From Cotesia glomerata (lineage: Eukaryota > Arthropoda > Insecta > Hymenoptera > Braconidae), in contig NC_058164.1 in the NCBI RefSeq assembly GCF_020080835.1, forward strand, positions 26,052,270-26,116,269: a stretch of 64,000 bases of DNA, given 5' to 3'. The notes under the pieces are model-generated. The model searched no databases. It was not told the DNA's origin and saw only the letters and a list, made by a program, of their open reading frames with translations. A program made the translations under genes and the position numbers. Shown here one piece after another: positions 35,301-42,522 of this stretch. The stretch's first letter is position 1, and each line of letters begins with the position of its first letter.

Positions 35301-38300
35301 AAGTGTTTTTTCGAAATTACTCCGAAATTTTTGGTTCGATCAATTAAAACCTAATGCTTACCGTAAGATGGACGGTGTGGCTTAATGTATATAGAATAAG
35401 CGAAAGGAAATTTAGTATAGACCGGATAGCTCAAATGGTAGAGTAGCCGACATGTCTTCGGAAGGTTCTGGGTTCGAATCCCAGTCCGAGCTATCTAATA
35501 ATTTTTTCTCGCATATTCTATAAACTCACATTAAGATGATCCTTTCCACATTCCTTTCTCAATCCTTTCCTACCAATATCCTGTTACGTGAATGTGGAAC
35601 GCTTCACGTAATAATTACCGTAACTCCTATTCTTTCCCGCTTCACAGCATTATTTATATTTGTAAATAATATTATATTTAATAATAATAAATATTTTTTA
35701 TAAGGCTGATAAAACTGCGTCGAACGCTGCCAACCGGATGAAAATCGGTTTATTCATTCAAAAGTTATTGCGGTTTAAAAATTCAACAAATAATGTCTTA
35801 TCAAATCTCTATCAGAATTTTGAGCTCGAAGAGCTCAAAAGCATAGAAAAGCAATCTCTTTGAGCTCGAAGAGCTCAAAATAACCCACAAATTGTATTTT
35901 TGAGCTCGAAGAGCTCAAAAACGTCATTGGTGCAATTTTAAGCGCTTAAGTATGGAATTAGCGGGAAGTTGCAGGGATGGCTTTCAGGGTCAACCGTTTT
36001 CCTAATTTTTTTTTTCTGAGTATATAGTCAGTTAATTCCCAAAATTTGAACTGGATATCTTCAAGACCAATTAAAAATTCTCATTACTAATCAACAAAAA
36101 TTCCAGCAAAAACGCATGGTAGTCTACGTGGAAGCGACAGTCCTAGAAGACTTAGCCCTAGCACGAGATTCACGGTTCCAGGTCGTACGAGACCGACTGC
36201 AAACCTTCCGGGACGGAACGGACGATCTGCAAGACAAAATCGACTTCATAGTTTGTCTCGGCGGAGACGGAACACTATTATACGCAAGTCTGCTGTTCCA
36301 ACAGTCGGTACCGCCGGTAATGGCTTTTCACCTTGGCTCACTGGGTTTCCTCACGCCGTTCGAGTTTGACAACTTCCAAGAACAGGTCACGAACGTACTC
36401 GAAGGTAATTCTCATCATATCAAATAAGTCATCATCCATTAAAATAATAATTAATTCCAAGATAAAAAGGAATAAAGACCTTGAATTGGCAGACTATTGT
36501 TTAGATTTAGATATCGGTCTTAAATAATAATCGTCCTTCAGTAAATTAGTGTCATCCTTGATTTAATAACGACTCAATTAGGCATCCGATAATGATAATA
36601 ATAATGACCTTCGTTACGCAACATGGGAAATTCATTATTATTTATTATTTAATAATATATAATAGAGTTGCCTTAACGATTTTCGATCTTTCTAGGTCAC
36701 GCGGCCCTGACATTAAGGAGCCGGCTGAGATGCATAATAATGAGGAAAGGCGAAGACGGTCAGCCCTCTAAGCCGCCAACGAACCTCCTGGTGCTCAATG
36801 AGGTCGTGATTGATCGCGGACCTTCGCCGTATTTGTCGAACATCGATCTGTTCATCGACGGCAAGCACGTCACCAATGTCCAGGGTGACGGCTTGATCGT
36901 CAGCACTCCTACTGGCTCCACCGCTTACGCTGTGGCTGCTGGTGCCAGCATGATCCACCCTTCGGTCCCTGCGATTATGATCACGCCGATATGTCCTCAT
37001 TCTCTTTCCTTCAGACCAATTGTTGTGCCAGCTGGCGTCGAACTTAAGGTTTGTTCTTCTTTGTTCATTATTTTTTACGAATTTTTGGTAATTTTGGGTT
37101 TTGAATTCTAGATTTCCGTGTCGCCTGATAGCAGAAATACTTCCTGGGTGTCTTTTGATGGAAGAAATCGGCAAGAACTTTTCCATGGTGATAGGTAATA
37201 ATTTTTTTTTAATCACAATTTAAGCTAATCAAACTTAATAATACTAAAGTTGGCCGACGTTTTTAATTTTTTTTAATAATTAAATTAGAACAAAAAAATA
37301 TTTTTAAAAAATTAAACTTACAGTTTTTTAAAGTTTTTAACAAATGACAATTTTTTTTGTAGTCATTTTTTAATTTTTAAATGTCGGCTAACTTAATTTT
37401 CATTCAAACAATTTTTTATGTAGTTCTATAAGCTTATTATGGTCCAAAATATCAATTTATAACTTTTTTATATAAGTTAGTTTTGAAATTTTCCAACAGG
37501 TGGCGCATTGTCGCTAAATCTTCTCGTTTTTAGAGAGTTAATTTTGAGAATTTATAAGAAAGTAAAGATTATTTTTTTTAATTTCTTCTAAAGACCTTAT
37601 CTGGAATTAATTACAATTAATTTTAACTAAATCAATTGATATTTAATAAAATATAAGGTAATTCTATATTATTGGAAAATAAGTAAAATTTTGTGTATTT
37701 ATTTTATGAAATGGGTTTTTATGGGTAAATTTGTTTTATATCATTTTTATCAATAGTAAATTTATGATAATTATTAAGGCTGCATTGCTGTTCATCAAAG
37801 CTCATCTTGCTGTTACACTCATCAAGACCTTTCATTTGAGTACCCATATCAATTTTTCATATATTTATATATATTATATATATGTATAAATGAAAAATAT
37901 ATAAAAAATGCATGTAGGTATTCAAATCAAAGCTCTTGATCAGTGTAAAATCAGAACGAGCTCATATCTTTAAAAATGTCAATATTTAAAAAAGTACACG
38001 GCATTTTAACAAATTTTTTGTGAACTATCGACATTTTTTAAGATATAAGCTCATCTTGATGTTACATTCATCAAGACCTTTCATTTGAGTACCCACATCA
38101 ATTTTTCATATATTTATATATATTATATATATGTATATATATGAAAAATATATAAAAATGCATGTTGGTACTCAAATAGAAGCTCTTAGTGAGAGTAACA
38201 TCAGGATGAGCTTATATCTTTAAAAATGTCAATATTTAAAAAATTACAGTATTATTTAATAATATATAAGATACATTATTAAGAAATGATCTTGTATCTT

Positions 38301-39266
38301 ATGAACTATTGACATTTTTAAAGATATAAGCTCATCTTGCTGTTACACTCATCAAGACCTTTTATTTGAGTACCCACATCAATTTTTCATATATTTATAT
38401 ATATTATATATATGTATATATATGAAAAATATATAAAAATGCATGTTGGTACTCAAATAGAAGCTCTTAGTGAGAGTAACATTAGGATGAGCTTATATCT
38501 TTAAAAATGTCAATATTTAAAAAATTACAGTATAATTTAATAATATATAAAATACATTATTAAGAAATGATCTTGTATCTTATGAACTATTGACATTTTT
38601 AAAGATATAAGCTCATCTTGCTGTTACACTCATCAAGACCTTTTATTTGAGTACCCACATCAATTTTTCATATATTTATATATATTATATATATGTATAT
38701 ATGAAAAATATATAAAAAATGGATGTGGGTATTCAAATCAAAGCTCTTGATTAGTGTAACATCAGAACGAGCTTATATCTTTAAAAATGTCAATATTTAA
38801 AAAAGTACACGGGATTTTAACAAATTTTTTGTGAACTATCGACATTTTTTAAGATATAAGCTCATTTTGATGTTCCACTAATCAAGACCTTTCATTTAAG
38901 TCCCCACATCAATTTTTTATATATTTATATATATTATATATATGTATATATGAAAAATATCTCAAAAATGCAAGTGGGTACTCAAATGAAAGCCCTTGAC
39001 AAGTATAACATCGAGATGAGCTTATATCATTAATATCTATATTATTATTCTAATTATTGACATCTTTTTGCAGTTTGAGAGTAACGACATCTATCTACCC
39101 AGTGCCAAGTATCTGCGCGTCAGACCAAATTACCGACTGGTTCGACTCACTGGCTGAATGCTTACACTGGAACGTCAGAAAACGTCAGAAACACTTGGAT
39201 GAACTCAGTGACCTGACCCACTCCTCGAGCAACGATACTCTGGACTCTTTAGACCGTGACAGTTAA
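12926..39266 (+). CDS. NADK: NAD kinase, multi-promoter gene (alternative first exons + six constant exons)
   Basis: This enzyme phosphorylates NAD+ with ATP to make NADP+, and the family is normally cytosolic in animals. The constant exons are 28443-28526, 32031-32160, 36107-36404, 36696-37048, 37112-37194 and 39074-39266. They encode 380 residues matching animal NADK from RRTRSLNAPSP to the C-terminus. In the 415-residue form starting at 12926, GGDG is at 159-162, LNEVVIDRG (NE motif) at 240-248 and TPTGSTAYA at 277-285. The conserved C-terminal block PICPHSLSFRPIVVPAG follows. Five upstream exons (12926, 16710, 21146, 24822, 25367) each start with ATG and end in phase 2, so each can join exon 2. 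Predicted lengths are 415, 399, 414, 386 and 435. Human NADK is of similar size (about 446). Isoform use is inferred. Confidence 0.95.
13081..13126 (+). repeat. tRNA-like B-box fragment with T run (SINE-like)
   Basis: GGGTTCGAATCCT carries a complete pol III B-box (GGTTCGAATCC, 13093-13103), followed by CACTAGGTTA and a long T run that would act as a pol III terminator. No complete tRNA cloverleaf can be drawn. A related fragment lies on the opposite strand near 57095-57130. It is probably a SINE remnant. Confidence 0.4.
13186..13866. mobile_element. TTAA-flanked MITE (piggyBac-like), copy 1
   Basis: The ends are TTAAGGAGATCC (13186-13197) and GGATCTCCTTAA (13855-13866): a perfect 8-bp inverted end GGAGATCC inside TTAA target duplications. 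The interior (681 bp overall) has no coding frame. A second copy with its flank lies at about 29155-29988, so the element was also copied with neighbouring DNA. Confidence 0.7.
14030..15080. repeat. AT-only microsatellite-like block (TAATAATTATTA)
   Basis: About 1 kb is composed almost wholly of AAT/ATT words arranged as small palindromes (AATAATTATTAATTATTA). A partial direct duplication is visible: the phrase around 13992 (CATTAATCTTTATTGATCAA) resembles that around 14484. No genes. Confidence 0.85.
15922..16009. repeat. GC-rich hairpin (about 35-bp broken arms)
   Basis: TTTTTCTGC and CAGCCGGAAAGTGGCAACTT on the left face AAGTTGCCACATTCCGGCTG and GCAGAAAAA on the right, around an 18-base loop. 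This is strikingly GC-rich for the intron. It shares its right edge with the larger palindrome at 16004-16279. It could be a MITE or a structured RNA. Confidence 0.75.
16004..16279. repeat. Compound palindrome of about 275 bp
   Basis: The inner arms (about 60 bases each) begin AAGGTAAAAGCCCCAATAG at about 16080 and end in CTATTGGGGCTTTTACCTT at 16221. The outer arms carry CTGGCCAAGGTGTGTATAC-type sequence and TCAGATCACATGT on both sides. A 24-base unpaired insert (16057-16080) interrupts the left side only. It lies about 430 bases upstream of first exon 1b. Confidence 0.85.
16495..16577. repeat. TATAG decanucleotide microsatellite
   Basis: Perfect 10-base repeats of TATATAGTAT run for about 80 bases. 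They create artefactual open frames on the minus strand. They end about 130 bases before the first exon 1b start codon. Confidence 0.9.
16585..16709 (+). promoter_or_regulatory. NADK: Probable leader/promoter of NAD kinase first exon 1b
   Basis: This unique sequence between the microsatellite and the ATG includes a CACGTG E-box (TCTCACGTGCGCAT). No clear TATA or initiator could be assigned. Its promoter role is inferred from position only. Confidence 0.3.
16710..16768 (+). CDS. NADK: NAD kinase alternative first coding exon 1b
   Basis: The exon encodes MSLSPSGSSGFHSMEDLST plus the first two bases of a Trp codon. The donor is ACATG|GTAATT and the phase is 2, giving ...STWRTRSLNAPSP after joining exon 2. 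It is serine-rich and ends next to the conserved RTRSL phosphorylation-like motif. Confidence 0.65.
17011..17072 (+). CDS. NADK: Possible NAD kinase alternative first exon 1c
   Basis: MFCMKFAKHIARNSTILIIK ends at donor AAAAG|GTATTT in phase 2, so it could join exon 2. The peptide is basic and amphipathic, as in mitochondrial presequences. Against it, an earlier ATG at 16992 opens a different frame (MWSGQYDVLHEV) through the same donor in phase 0 and would hit a stop in exon 2. It is therefore a weak candidate. Confidence 0.25.
17150..18093 (-). mobile_element. Non-autonomous Helitron with three palindromic monomers
   Basis: The minus-strand 5' end is TCTATATTATTAAGAGAATA at 18093, preceded by A as expected for A^T insertion. 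The body holds three roughly 235-270 bp palindromic monomers (GATATAAGCTCATCCTGATG facing its complement). The 3' end is degraded near 17150, with no CTAG hairpin. It lies in a NAD kinase intron. Confidence 0.7.
18153..18223 (-). tRNA. tRNA-Gly (anticodon CCC)
   Basis: Read on the minus strand, the 71-base gene has a perfect 7-bp acceptor stem (GCACTGC/GCAGTGC) and a D-arm TAGTGTAATGGTA. The anticodon arm is CAAGA-CTCCCAT-TCTTG with U33 and anticodon CCC, and the T-arm is CCCGGGTTCGATTCCCGGG. No intron. It closely resembles other animal tRNA-Gly(CCC) genes and should be functional. It lies antisense within a NAD kinase intron. Confidence 0.96.
18240..19260. other. NAD kinase intron, unique AT-rich DNA
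   Basis: No exon, RNA or transposon end could be supported. The stretch reads as non-repetitive AT-rich sequence between the tRNA gene and the AAT minisatellite. Confidence 0.5.
19262..20925. repeat. AAT/ATT minisatellite with about 330-bp higher-order unit
   Basis: Alternating (AAT)n and (ATT)n tracts are joined by conserved linkers (TTTAAGAATCTTTATGATAA, AATGGCCGAAAAAATTTAG, ATCACCATTATTATGATTTT). The higher-order unit recurs about five times. Because (AAT)n and (ATT)n alternate, single strands can fold into many hairpins. Open frames here are low-complexity artefacts. Confidence 0.88.
21000..21145 (+). promoter_or_regulatory. NADK: Likely promoter/leader of NAD kinase first exon 1d
   Basis: This unique, GC-richer sequence includes TGCGCAAT, CGGCCATTGT and TATAATGCGGTGTGCG just upstream of the ATG at 21146. 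A short upstream reading frame (ATG at 21132, ten codons including the stop) overlaps the exon start. No clear Inr-DPE pair was found. Confidence 0.35.
21146..21249 (+). CDS. NADK: NAD kinase alternative first coding exon 1d
   Basis: The exon encodes MALLDNKNINNVNILSNGNV followed by an acidic end (TEGEDDEDLHL), plus two bases of a split Arg. The donor is CTTGAG|GTATTT and the phase is 2. The start context AAACATGG is favourable. It joins exon 2 to give a predicted 414-residue protein. Confidence 0.7.
21590..24360 (+). repeat. Tandem array of about 180-bp monomers with a 539-bp higher-order repeat
   Basis: Monomers carry AATATCTCAGCAACTATAAG, then ACCTATCAAAAAACC, then TTTTTTGTAGCTTATGAAAT. 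From about 22600 to 24230 three-monomer blocks repeat almost identically. The marker ATGACGAATTTCC occurs at 22731, 23270 and 23809, exactly 539 bases apart each time. The left flank (21590-21970) matches 33340-33690 directly and 27290-27680 inverted. Confidence 0.9.
24551..24584 (+). promoter_or_regulatory. NADK: Inr-DPE core promoter for NAD kinase exon 1e
   Basis: TCATTC at 24551-24556 fits the initiator consensus TCAKTY with +1 at 24553. GGTCG at 24580-24584 fits the DPE consensus RGWYV at exactly +28 to +32, the spacing required in arthropod DPE promoters. No TATA box is present. The leader runs 270 bases to the ATG at 24822. Confidence 0.6.
24822..24841 (+). CDS. NADK: NAD kinase alternative first coding exon 1e
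   Basis: This very short coding part, MQSIES plus two bases, ends at AGTCG|GTAATC in phase 2. Joined to exon 2 it gives MQSIESRRTRSLNAPSP, the shortest predicted isoform (386 residues). It is supported by the Inr-DPE promoter upstream. Confidence 0.6.
25367..25533 (+). CDS. NADK: NAD kinase alternative first coding exon 1f
   Basis: The exon encodes MDQVTPLRARQGLGFIDGNL and continues to KMENGHKYRVL (55 residues), plus two bases. The donor is CTAAG|GTACTC in phase 2. It is polar and Asn/Lys-rich with no signal peptide. It gives the longest predicted isoform (435 residues). Confidence 0.7.
25578..26962 (-). mobile_element. Non-autonomous Helitron, about five palindromic monomers
   Basis: The 5' end (minus strand) is TCAATATTATTAAGAGAATA at 26962, preceded by A. 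The 3' region at the left has the terminal hairpin GTCACACAGTGAC but a mutated last base group (no CTAG). The interior is four complete palindromic monomers and a partial one, each with an AT centre such as ATATATACATATATATAATA. It lies between NAD kinase exons 1f and 2. Confidence 0.75.
27290..28390 (-). repeat. Inverted copy of the intron element, with TTCAATTTTT array
   Basis: The left part (27290-27680) is the reverse complement of the sequence at 21600-21960 and 33330-33690 (shared CCCCCTTTGTTC..AAATGAC). The right part is an array of about 20 CTAAAAATTCAATTTTTCTC units. The matching opposite array (AAAATTGAATTTTTGGATAA) lies at 32940-33200. The array ends about 55 bases before exon 2. 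Confidence 0.8.
28443..28526 (+). CDS. NADK: NAD kinase exon 2 (first constant exon)
   Basis: The acceptor is CTGTTTCAG and the donor is GTTAT|GTGAGT. The exon encodes RRTRSLNAPSPIQQFGPCGR and IMKNSAMVM, matching the RRTRSLHGPCP region of mammalian NADK, a regulatory serine-containing segment. It enters in phase 2, which all accepted first exons satisfy. Confidence 0.93.
28650..29040. promoter_or_regulatory. GC-richer island in NAD kinase intron 2
   Basis: Unique sequence contains an NRF-1-like ACGCATGCGCAAA, GTGTGGCCGCGGTTG, and GACCCTCGACCTACGATCGT. It stands out from the flanking repeats. It could be an internal promoter, but no compatible coding exon was found. Confidence 0.3.
29155..29988. 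mobile_element. TTAA-type MITE copy 2 with flank, interrupted by a small MITE
   Basis: It matches 13137-13866 for most of its length, starting before the element (ATTTATTAGGTAAGAAATTTTTTT). The left TIR has been lost by a short deletion. The right end GGATCTCCTTAA is at 29977-29988. A 125-bp element at 29795-29917 interrupts it. Confidence 0.7.
29795..29917. mobile_element. Small TA-rich MITE nested in the TTAA element
   Basis: The terminal inverted repeats are ACTGAAAAAATATATATGC on the left and GCATATATTTTTTTTCAGT on the right. The sequence is absent from the sister copy at 13780-13800, which shows it is an insertion. Confidence 0.6.
29985..30150. mobile_element. Third, deleted TTAA-MITE copy sharing its TTAA
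   Basis: Directly after GGATCTCCTTAA comes GGAGATCCATGCGAAG and the element's left interior. One TTAA thus ends one copy and starts the next head-to-tail. The copy is cut short after TTATTAGTCAATTAAATG, where a Helitron begins. Confidence 0.65.
30151..31358 (-). mobile_element. Complete non-autonomous Helitron (1.2 kb), four palindromic monomers
   Basis: The 3' end on the minus strand is CTAG (plus 30151-30154) followed by host T. About ten bases before CTAG is a hairpin (GTCACATAGTGAC). The 5' end is TCAATATTATTAAGAGAATA at 31358. The interior is four palindromic monomers. This is the best complete copy for defining the family. Confidence 0.8.
31360..32030 (+). other. End of NAD kinase intron 2
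   Basis: AT-rich sequence leads to the exon 3 acceptor ATTTATTTGCAG. A short GC patch (GAACGACCCCCCGGGGCTTT) occurs near 31640. No gene. Confidence 0.5.
32031..32160 (+). CDS. NADK: NAD kinase exon 3
   Basis: The exon encodes (M)TIQDPASQRLTWYKPPLTVL followed by VIKKVRDSSVLPPF and QLVTWLIE. This is the strand that opens the N-terminal kinase lobe and is very similar to animal NADK (IQDPASQRLTW). The donor is GAG|GTAATT, phase 0. Confidence 0.96.
32240..32345 (-). mobile_element. LINE 3' end remnant (minus strand)
   Basis: On the minus strand, GCTATACTGCCTTGTCATTG is followed by an (AATA)n tail, the usual end of an insect non-LTR retrotransposon. Only about 100 bases are recognisable, with no reading frame. 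Confidence 0.45.
32930..34200 (+). repeat. Direct-orientation copy of the intron element
   Basis: It starts with an AAAATTGAATTTTTGGATAA array (32940-33200). Next is a block shared inverted with 27290-27720, and then monomers of the 21590-24360 family (ATATCTCAGCAACTATAAGA). It forms an inverted pair with 27290-28390 around exons 2 and 3. Confidence 0.8.
34210..34640 (+). mobile_element. Deleted non-LTR retrotransposon fragment
   Basis: An open frame ending at TAG 34461-34463 reads ILNPIEISEHISTEF, then INTDLLTNELVKIDWDAILV and DPNILYNTFYTTILSIFKNC. This resembles the linker between endonuclease and reverse transcriptase in insect LINEs. It then jumps to a 3' tail (GCTGTTGAATTCACAGTTTG then GATAAATAAATAAATAAG), so most of the polymerase is deleted. 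Family assignment is uncertain. Confidence 0.6.
34804..35970. mobile_element. TIR element (AACTTCCCGCTAA ends) carrying a tRNA-like insert
   Basis: Perfect 13-bp inverted ends AACTTCCCGCTAA (34804-34816) and TTAGCGGGAAGTT (35958-35970) bound 1167 bp. The left end also forms its own hairpin up to CGGGAAGTT at 34848. A (GT)n tract, a GTAAGATGGA satellite word and TTTGAGCTCGAAGAGCTCAA palindromes occur inside. No target duplication or transposase was found. Confidence 0.6.
35420..35492 (+). ncRNA. tRNA-like sequence, probably a SINE head or tRNA pseudogene
   Basis: The A-box-like TAGCTCAAATGG and B-box GGTTCGAATCC are intact, and the T-arm CTGGGTTCGAATCCCAG is perfect. The acceptor stem has two mismatches. 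The anticodon loop CATGTCT has A instead of the invariant U33. It is therefore not a working tRNA as read, but could still be transcribed by pol III. Confidence 0.55.
36107..36404 (+). CDS. NADK: NAD kinase exon 4 (GGDG motif)
   Basis: The acceptor is AATTCCAG and the donor is GAAG|GTAATT. The exon encodes QKRMVVYVEATVLED, then QDKIDFIVCLGGDGTLLYAS and PPVMAFHLGSLGFLTPF. The GGDG loop is the phosphate-binding catalytic signature of NAD kinases. The exon is complete with no frame damage. Confidence 0.97.
36696..37048 (+). CDS. NADK: NAD kinase exon 5 (NE and TPTGST motifs)
   Basis: The acceptor is TTTCTAG and the donor is CTTAAG|GTTTGT. The exon encodes LVLNEVVIDRGPSPYLSN, then VQGDGLIVSTPTGSTAYAVA and PICPHSLSFRPIVVP. 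These form the NAD-binding core. The loop before LNEVV is shorter than in human NADK. Confidence 0.97.
37112..37194 (+). CDS. NADK: NAD kinase exon 6
   Basis: The acceptor is TTGAATTCTAG and the donor is GATAG|GTAATA. The exon encodes ISVSPDSRNTSWVSFDGRNR and QELFHGD, matching the animal NADK segment AWVSFDGR.RQE..HGDS. Confidence 0.96.
37480..37570. repeat. Single dispersed copy of the GGTGGCGCA repeat
   Basis: CCAACAGGTGGCGCATTGTC followed by GCTAAATCTTCTCG matches the tandem units at 8280-9700 in the neighbouring gene, showing that the unit is dispersed. Confidence 0.7.
37663..39035 (+). mobile_element. Helitron, 3'-truncated, five palindromic monomers
   Basis: The 5' end TCTATATTATTGGAAAATAA is at 37663, slightly diverged from the family. 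Five palindromic monomers follow. No terminal hairpin or CTAG is found before exon 7, whose acceptor begins only about 40 bases later. Confidence 0.7.
39074..39266 (+). CDS. NADK: NAD kinase last exon (7)
   Basis: The acceptor is CTTTTTGCAG, with TAA at 39264-39266. The exon encodes (S)LRVTTSIYPVPSICASDQ, then WFDSLAECLHWNVRKRQKHL and a Ser/Asp-rich tail. SLAQCLHWNVRKKQ is the conserved NADK C-terminus. Confidence 0.97.
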
Positions 39267-39705
39267 TAATGACAAGTTCATAAAATTAATATTAATAGTA
39301 CCTTACATTAAGTTCGCAATAACATAATCTCGTCGAGCCGATTTTCATCACACGTTTGAACAATTATCAATCATTTCATTAATCATTTTTTAGTCTTGTT
39401 TTTTTTCTAATTTTTTTAGCTGTCCGATTTATTTTATATGGGTCACATCACTGTTAATATCTACATATTATTTTTACTTATTTATTGTTTCATGTTATGT
39501 CTCTCGGAATTATATCGTTTCATTCTCGAATATATTTAGTTTACTTAATAATAATAATTAATAATTGTTAAATGAAAAGTAGCATTTTTTAAATCGAATA
39601 TTTGTTTATATATAGATCAGATAATTTTTTAATTAATATTATAATTATTGTTAATATTACTGTAAGTATAAAACGAAAGTGTTAATGTTTAGTGTGTCGA
39701 TTTTA

Positions 39706-39711
39706 AATAAA
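39706..39711 (+). terminator. NADK: NAD kinase poly(A) signal
   Basis: AATAAA lies about 440 bases after the stop codon, followed by a T-rich tract (ATATTTTTTTACTAATTTAT). The 3' UTR is AT-rich and unique. Confidence 0.5.
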
Positions 39712-39719
39712 AATATTTT

Positions 39720-40730
39720 TTTACTAATTTATTCTCTTTATATTTAATCATATAATAAAAAATTATTTTCCAAAATTTATTAAAAATTTTTATCAAAATT
39801 GATTTATGGTCTACTAATAAGATAATTAACTTTTAAAATAATTATTTTAAAAAATTAATTCTTATTCTAGTTTAAAAAAAAAAATATACTAAATATTCTG
39901 AAGTAATAAATAATTATTCAAAACCTCTAAAAAAATTATTTTTTACAATAAAATTTTATAATCTACAATCTCTAGTACTGATTAAATAGAAATCTGTATC
40001 ATTAGTTTATAATAAATTGCAAAAAATTATTTTTAAATTTCCTACGGTAAAATATTACGACCCAAGGTCAGAAAGTTAAACTCCTTAATTCAGAAAGATA
40101 ATTAAAAATGATTACCTTTATATTAATTGTAATCGACGATCTAATTAGCAAATTGTCTAACTCCATTTAAGAAAATCTTCCATTTTTGCGAAAAAACAAT
40201 TAATTCAAAATTTATTATCACTTTAAAATACAATTTAATATCTAATCGAGTTATAATATTTTCGTTTAAATCATTTAAATAATTTATAATTGGACTTACT
40301 TTAAAATGTTAAAAAATCACCTAAAAAATACGGAGTTAGACCAATTGCTAATTAGACCGTCGATATCTATATAGTATTCGAATTAGATGCTTTTAAATAA
40401 GATTTCTTAATCTGGGCTTTTTAATGTGACTTGACTATCTTAAAATTATTTCAAATATTTAAACGCAAGACAAGAGAAAAATATAATAACTTACCCTAGT
40501 TGTAATCTCTGCTACCACCTCGTCCATTGATCCTTAGGCTTAACCAAGACTTTATTCTGCTTTATTCATTTCATACTTATTCATTTCATACGTTTCTTAT
40601 TTAATTTTTCTCGTTTCATTTTGGAACCCTTAAAATTGCTTTTAAGTTACTTATTTTAACATTACATTTTTTTGGTTTAGTTGTTAATATTTTAATTTGA
40701 TAAAAATTTGAAAAAAATAGATGAAGTTTA
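39720..40730. other. Intergenic AT-rich DNA
   Basis: No gene, RNA or transposon end was supported between the NAD kinase 3' end and the next array. Confidence 0.55.
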
Positions 40731-40734
40731 GATA

Positions 40735-41990
40735 TAAGCTAACGAGTACCTTAAACTCGCGCGGACCATGGAGAGAGCGCTCCCGCCAAAAGTATCTTAA
40801 ATATATTTTTTAATCAATTTAACATCAAGTTATTAATACATATATTTGTTACTTTGTATCCGTTTGTGTAAAACAACTTAACCAATTATATAAAGATACT
40901 TTAATTTTTTTTTTAATTAGATATTAATGCTTTAACTAAGCTTTGTTTGTATTTATAATTTTAAGGAAAAAAAAATCGAGAAAAACTCTATTAAATTTAA
41001 GATAAAATTTAGATGTAAAATAACAGGTACCTTACCTTCGCGCGGACCATGGAGAAAGCATCAGCCAAAATCATACTTAAATATTTAGGCTTTATGTTTT
41101 TATTTTTAATTTTAAAGAACAAAATTCGAGAGAAACTCTATTAAATTTAAGATAAAATTTAGATGTTAAACAATAGGTACCTTGACTTCGCGCGGACCAC
41201 GGAGAAAGCGCTCGTCAAAATCATATTTAGATATTTAGGCTTTATGTTTTTATTTTTAATTTTAAAGAACAAAATTCGAGTGAAACTCTATTAAATTTGA
41301 GATAAAATTTAGATTTAAAATAACAAGTACCTTGAGTTCGCGCGGACCATGGAGAGAGCGCTCCCGCCCAATGTATATTTAAATATTTAAACTACAGCTA
41401 GGCATTATGTTTGTATTTTTATTTTATAGAAAAAGGTTCGAGAAAAACTCTATTAAATCTAAGATAAAAATTTAGATGTAAAATAACAGGTGACTTAACT
41501 TCGCGCGGACCATGGAGAAAGCGCCAGTCAAAAGCACATTTAAATATTTAAGCTTCATGTTTGTCATTGTTATTTTGAGGAAAAAAATTCGAGAAAAACT
41601 ATATTAAATTTAAGATGAAGGTTAAATGTAAAATATTAGGTACCTTACCTTCGCGCGGACCATGGAGAAAGCGCGCCCGTTAAAAACATACTTAGATATT
41701 TAGGCTTTAAATTTGTATTTTTTATTCTAAAGAACAAAATTCGAGAAAAACTCTATTAAATTTAAGATAAAATTTAGATGTAAAACAACAGGTACCTTAC
41801 CTTTGCGCGGACCATGGAGAAAGCGCCAGCCAAACTCATACTTAAATATTTAGGATTTATGTTTGTATATTTCATTTTAAAGAACAAAATTCGAGAAAAA
41901 CTCTTTTAAACTTAAGATAAAGTTTAGATGTAAAACAACAGGTACCTTGACTTCACACGGACCTTGGAGAGAGCGCTCCCGCCAAAAGCA
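40735..41990. repeat. Tandem array with GC-rich CGCGCGGACCATGGAG cores
   Basis: At least eight units, mostly about 145-160 bases long, carry the core near 40758, 41039, 41198, 41340, 41502, 41658, 41807 and 41955. The first gap is about 280. Each core is preceded by TAACAGGTACCTTA-type sequence and sits in AT-rich spacers containing AAATTCGAGAAAAACTCTAT. The CpG-rich cores contrast sharply with the spacer. Confidence 0.88.
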
Positions 41991-41999
41991 TCTAACAAT

Positions 42000-42112
42000 C
42001 TTATATTAGCGAAGCGTATTCCGCGGCGGTTCTTTCTTGACTGAATCTGATTGGTCTACAGCGGGGAGTGAGAGGTACAGTAGAACCTTGCGGGCCAATC
42101 AAAATACTTCTA
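42000..42112. promoter_or_regulatory. GC-rich, CCAAT-containing island
   Basis: GCGTATTCCGCGGCGGTTC, CTGATTGGTC (inverted CCAAT), CAGCGGGGAG and GGGCCAATCAAAAT lie within about 110 bases, directly after the tandem array. It looks like a promoter or the end of a repeat family. No attached gene was found. Confidence 0.3.
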
Positions 42113-42522
42113 ATAAATAAATAAATAAACGGAAGGAAAAAAAAAGAAAATCATTTAAAAAAAATACATATATATTTAACAAAATATAAACTATGTAATA
42201 AATACATTACACAGTACATTTATCTATTGATTTATTATTATTGTTATTATTATAATTTATAAATATTACAAAAATTAATTTTACACTAAACAATATACAC
42301 AATTTTTTATATATAATTTATCATACAGGTTATAAACATACAATATATATTTTAAACAACTGTTGTTGTTAATCATACTCATGATTTATTATTATTTAAT
42401 AATTAATAATAATAATAAACATAACAATGACTTAAGTTTAGAGACTAGAGGGCCTCTTTGGCGAGGGACCAATTTTCAATTTTAATTATTTAATAAATTT
42501 TTTTTAATAATAACTTAAATTA

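Noticed and set aside
35420..35492. A functional tRNA with anticodon TGT
   Set aside because: U33 is replaced by A and the acceptor stem has two mismatches, so I treat it as tRNA-like only.
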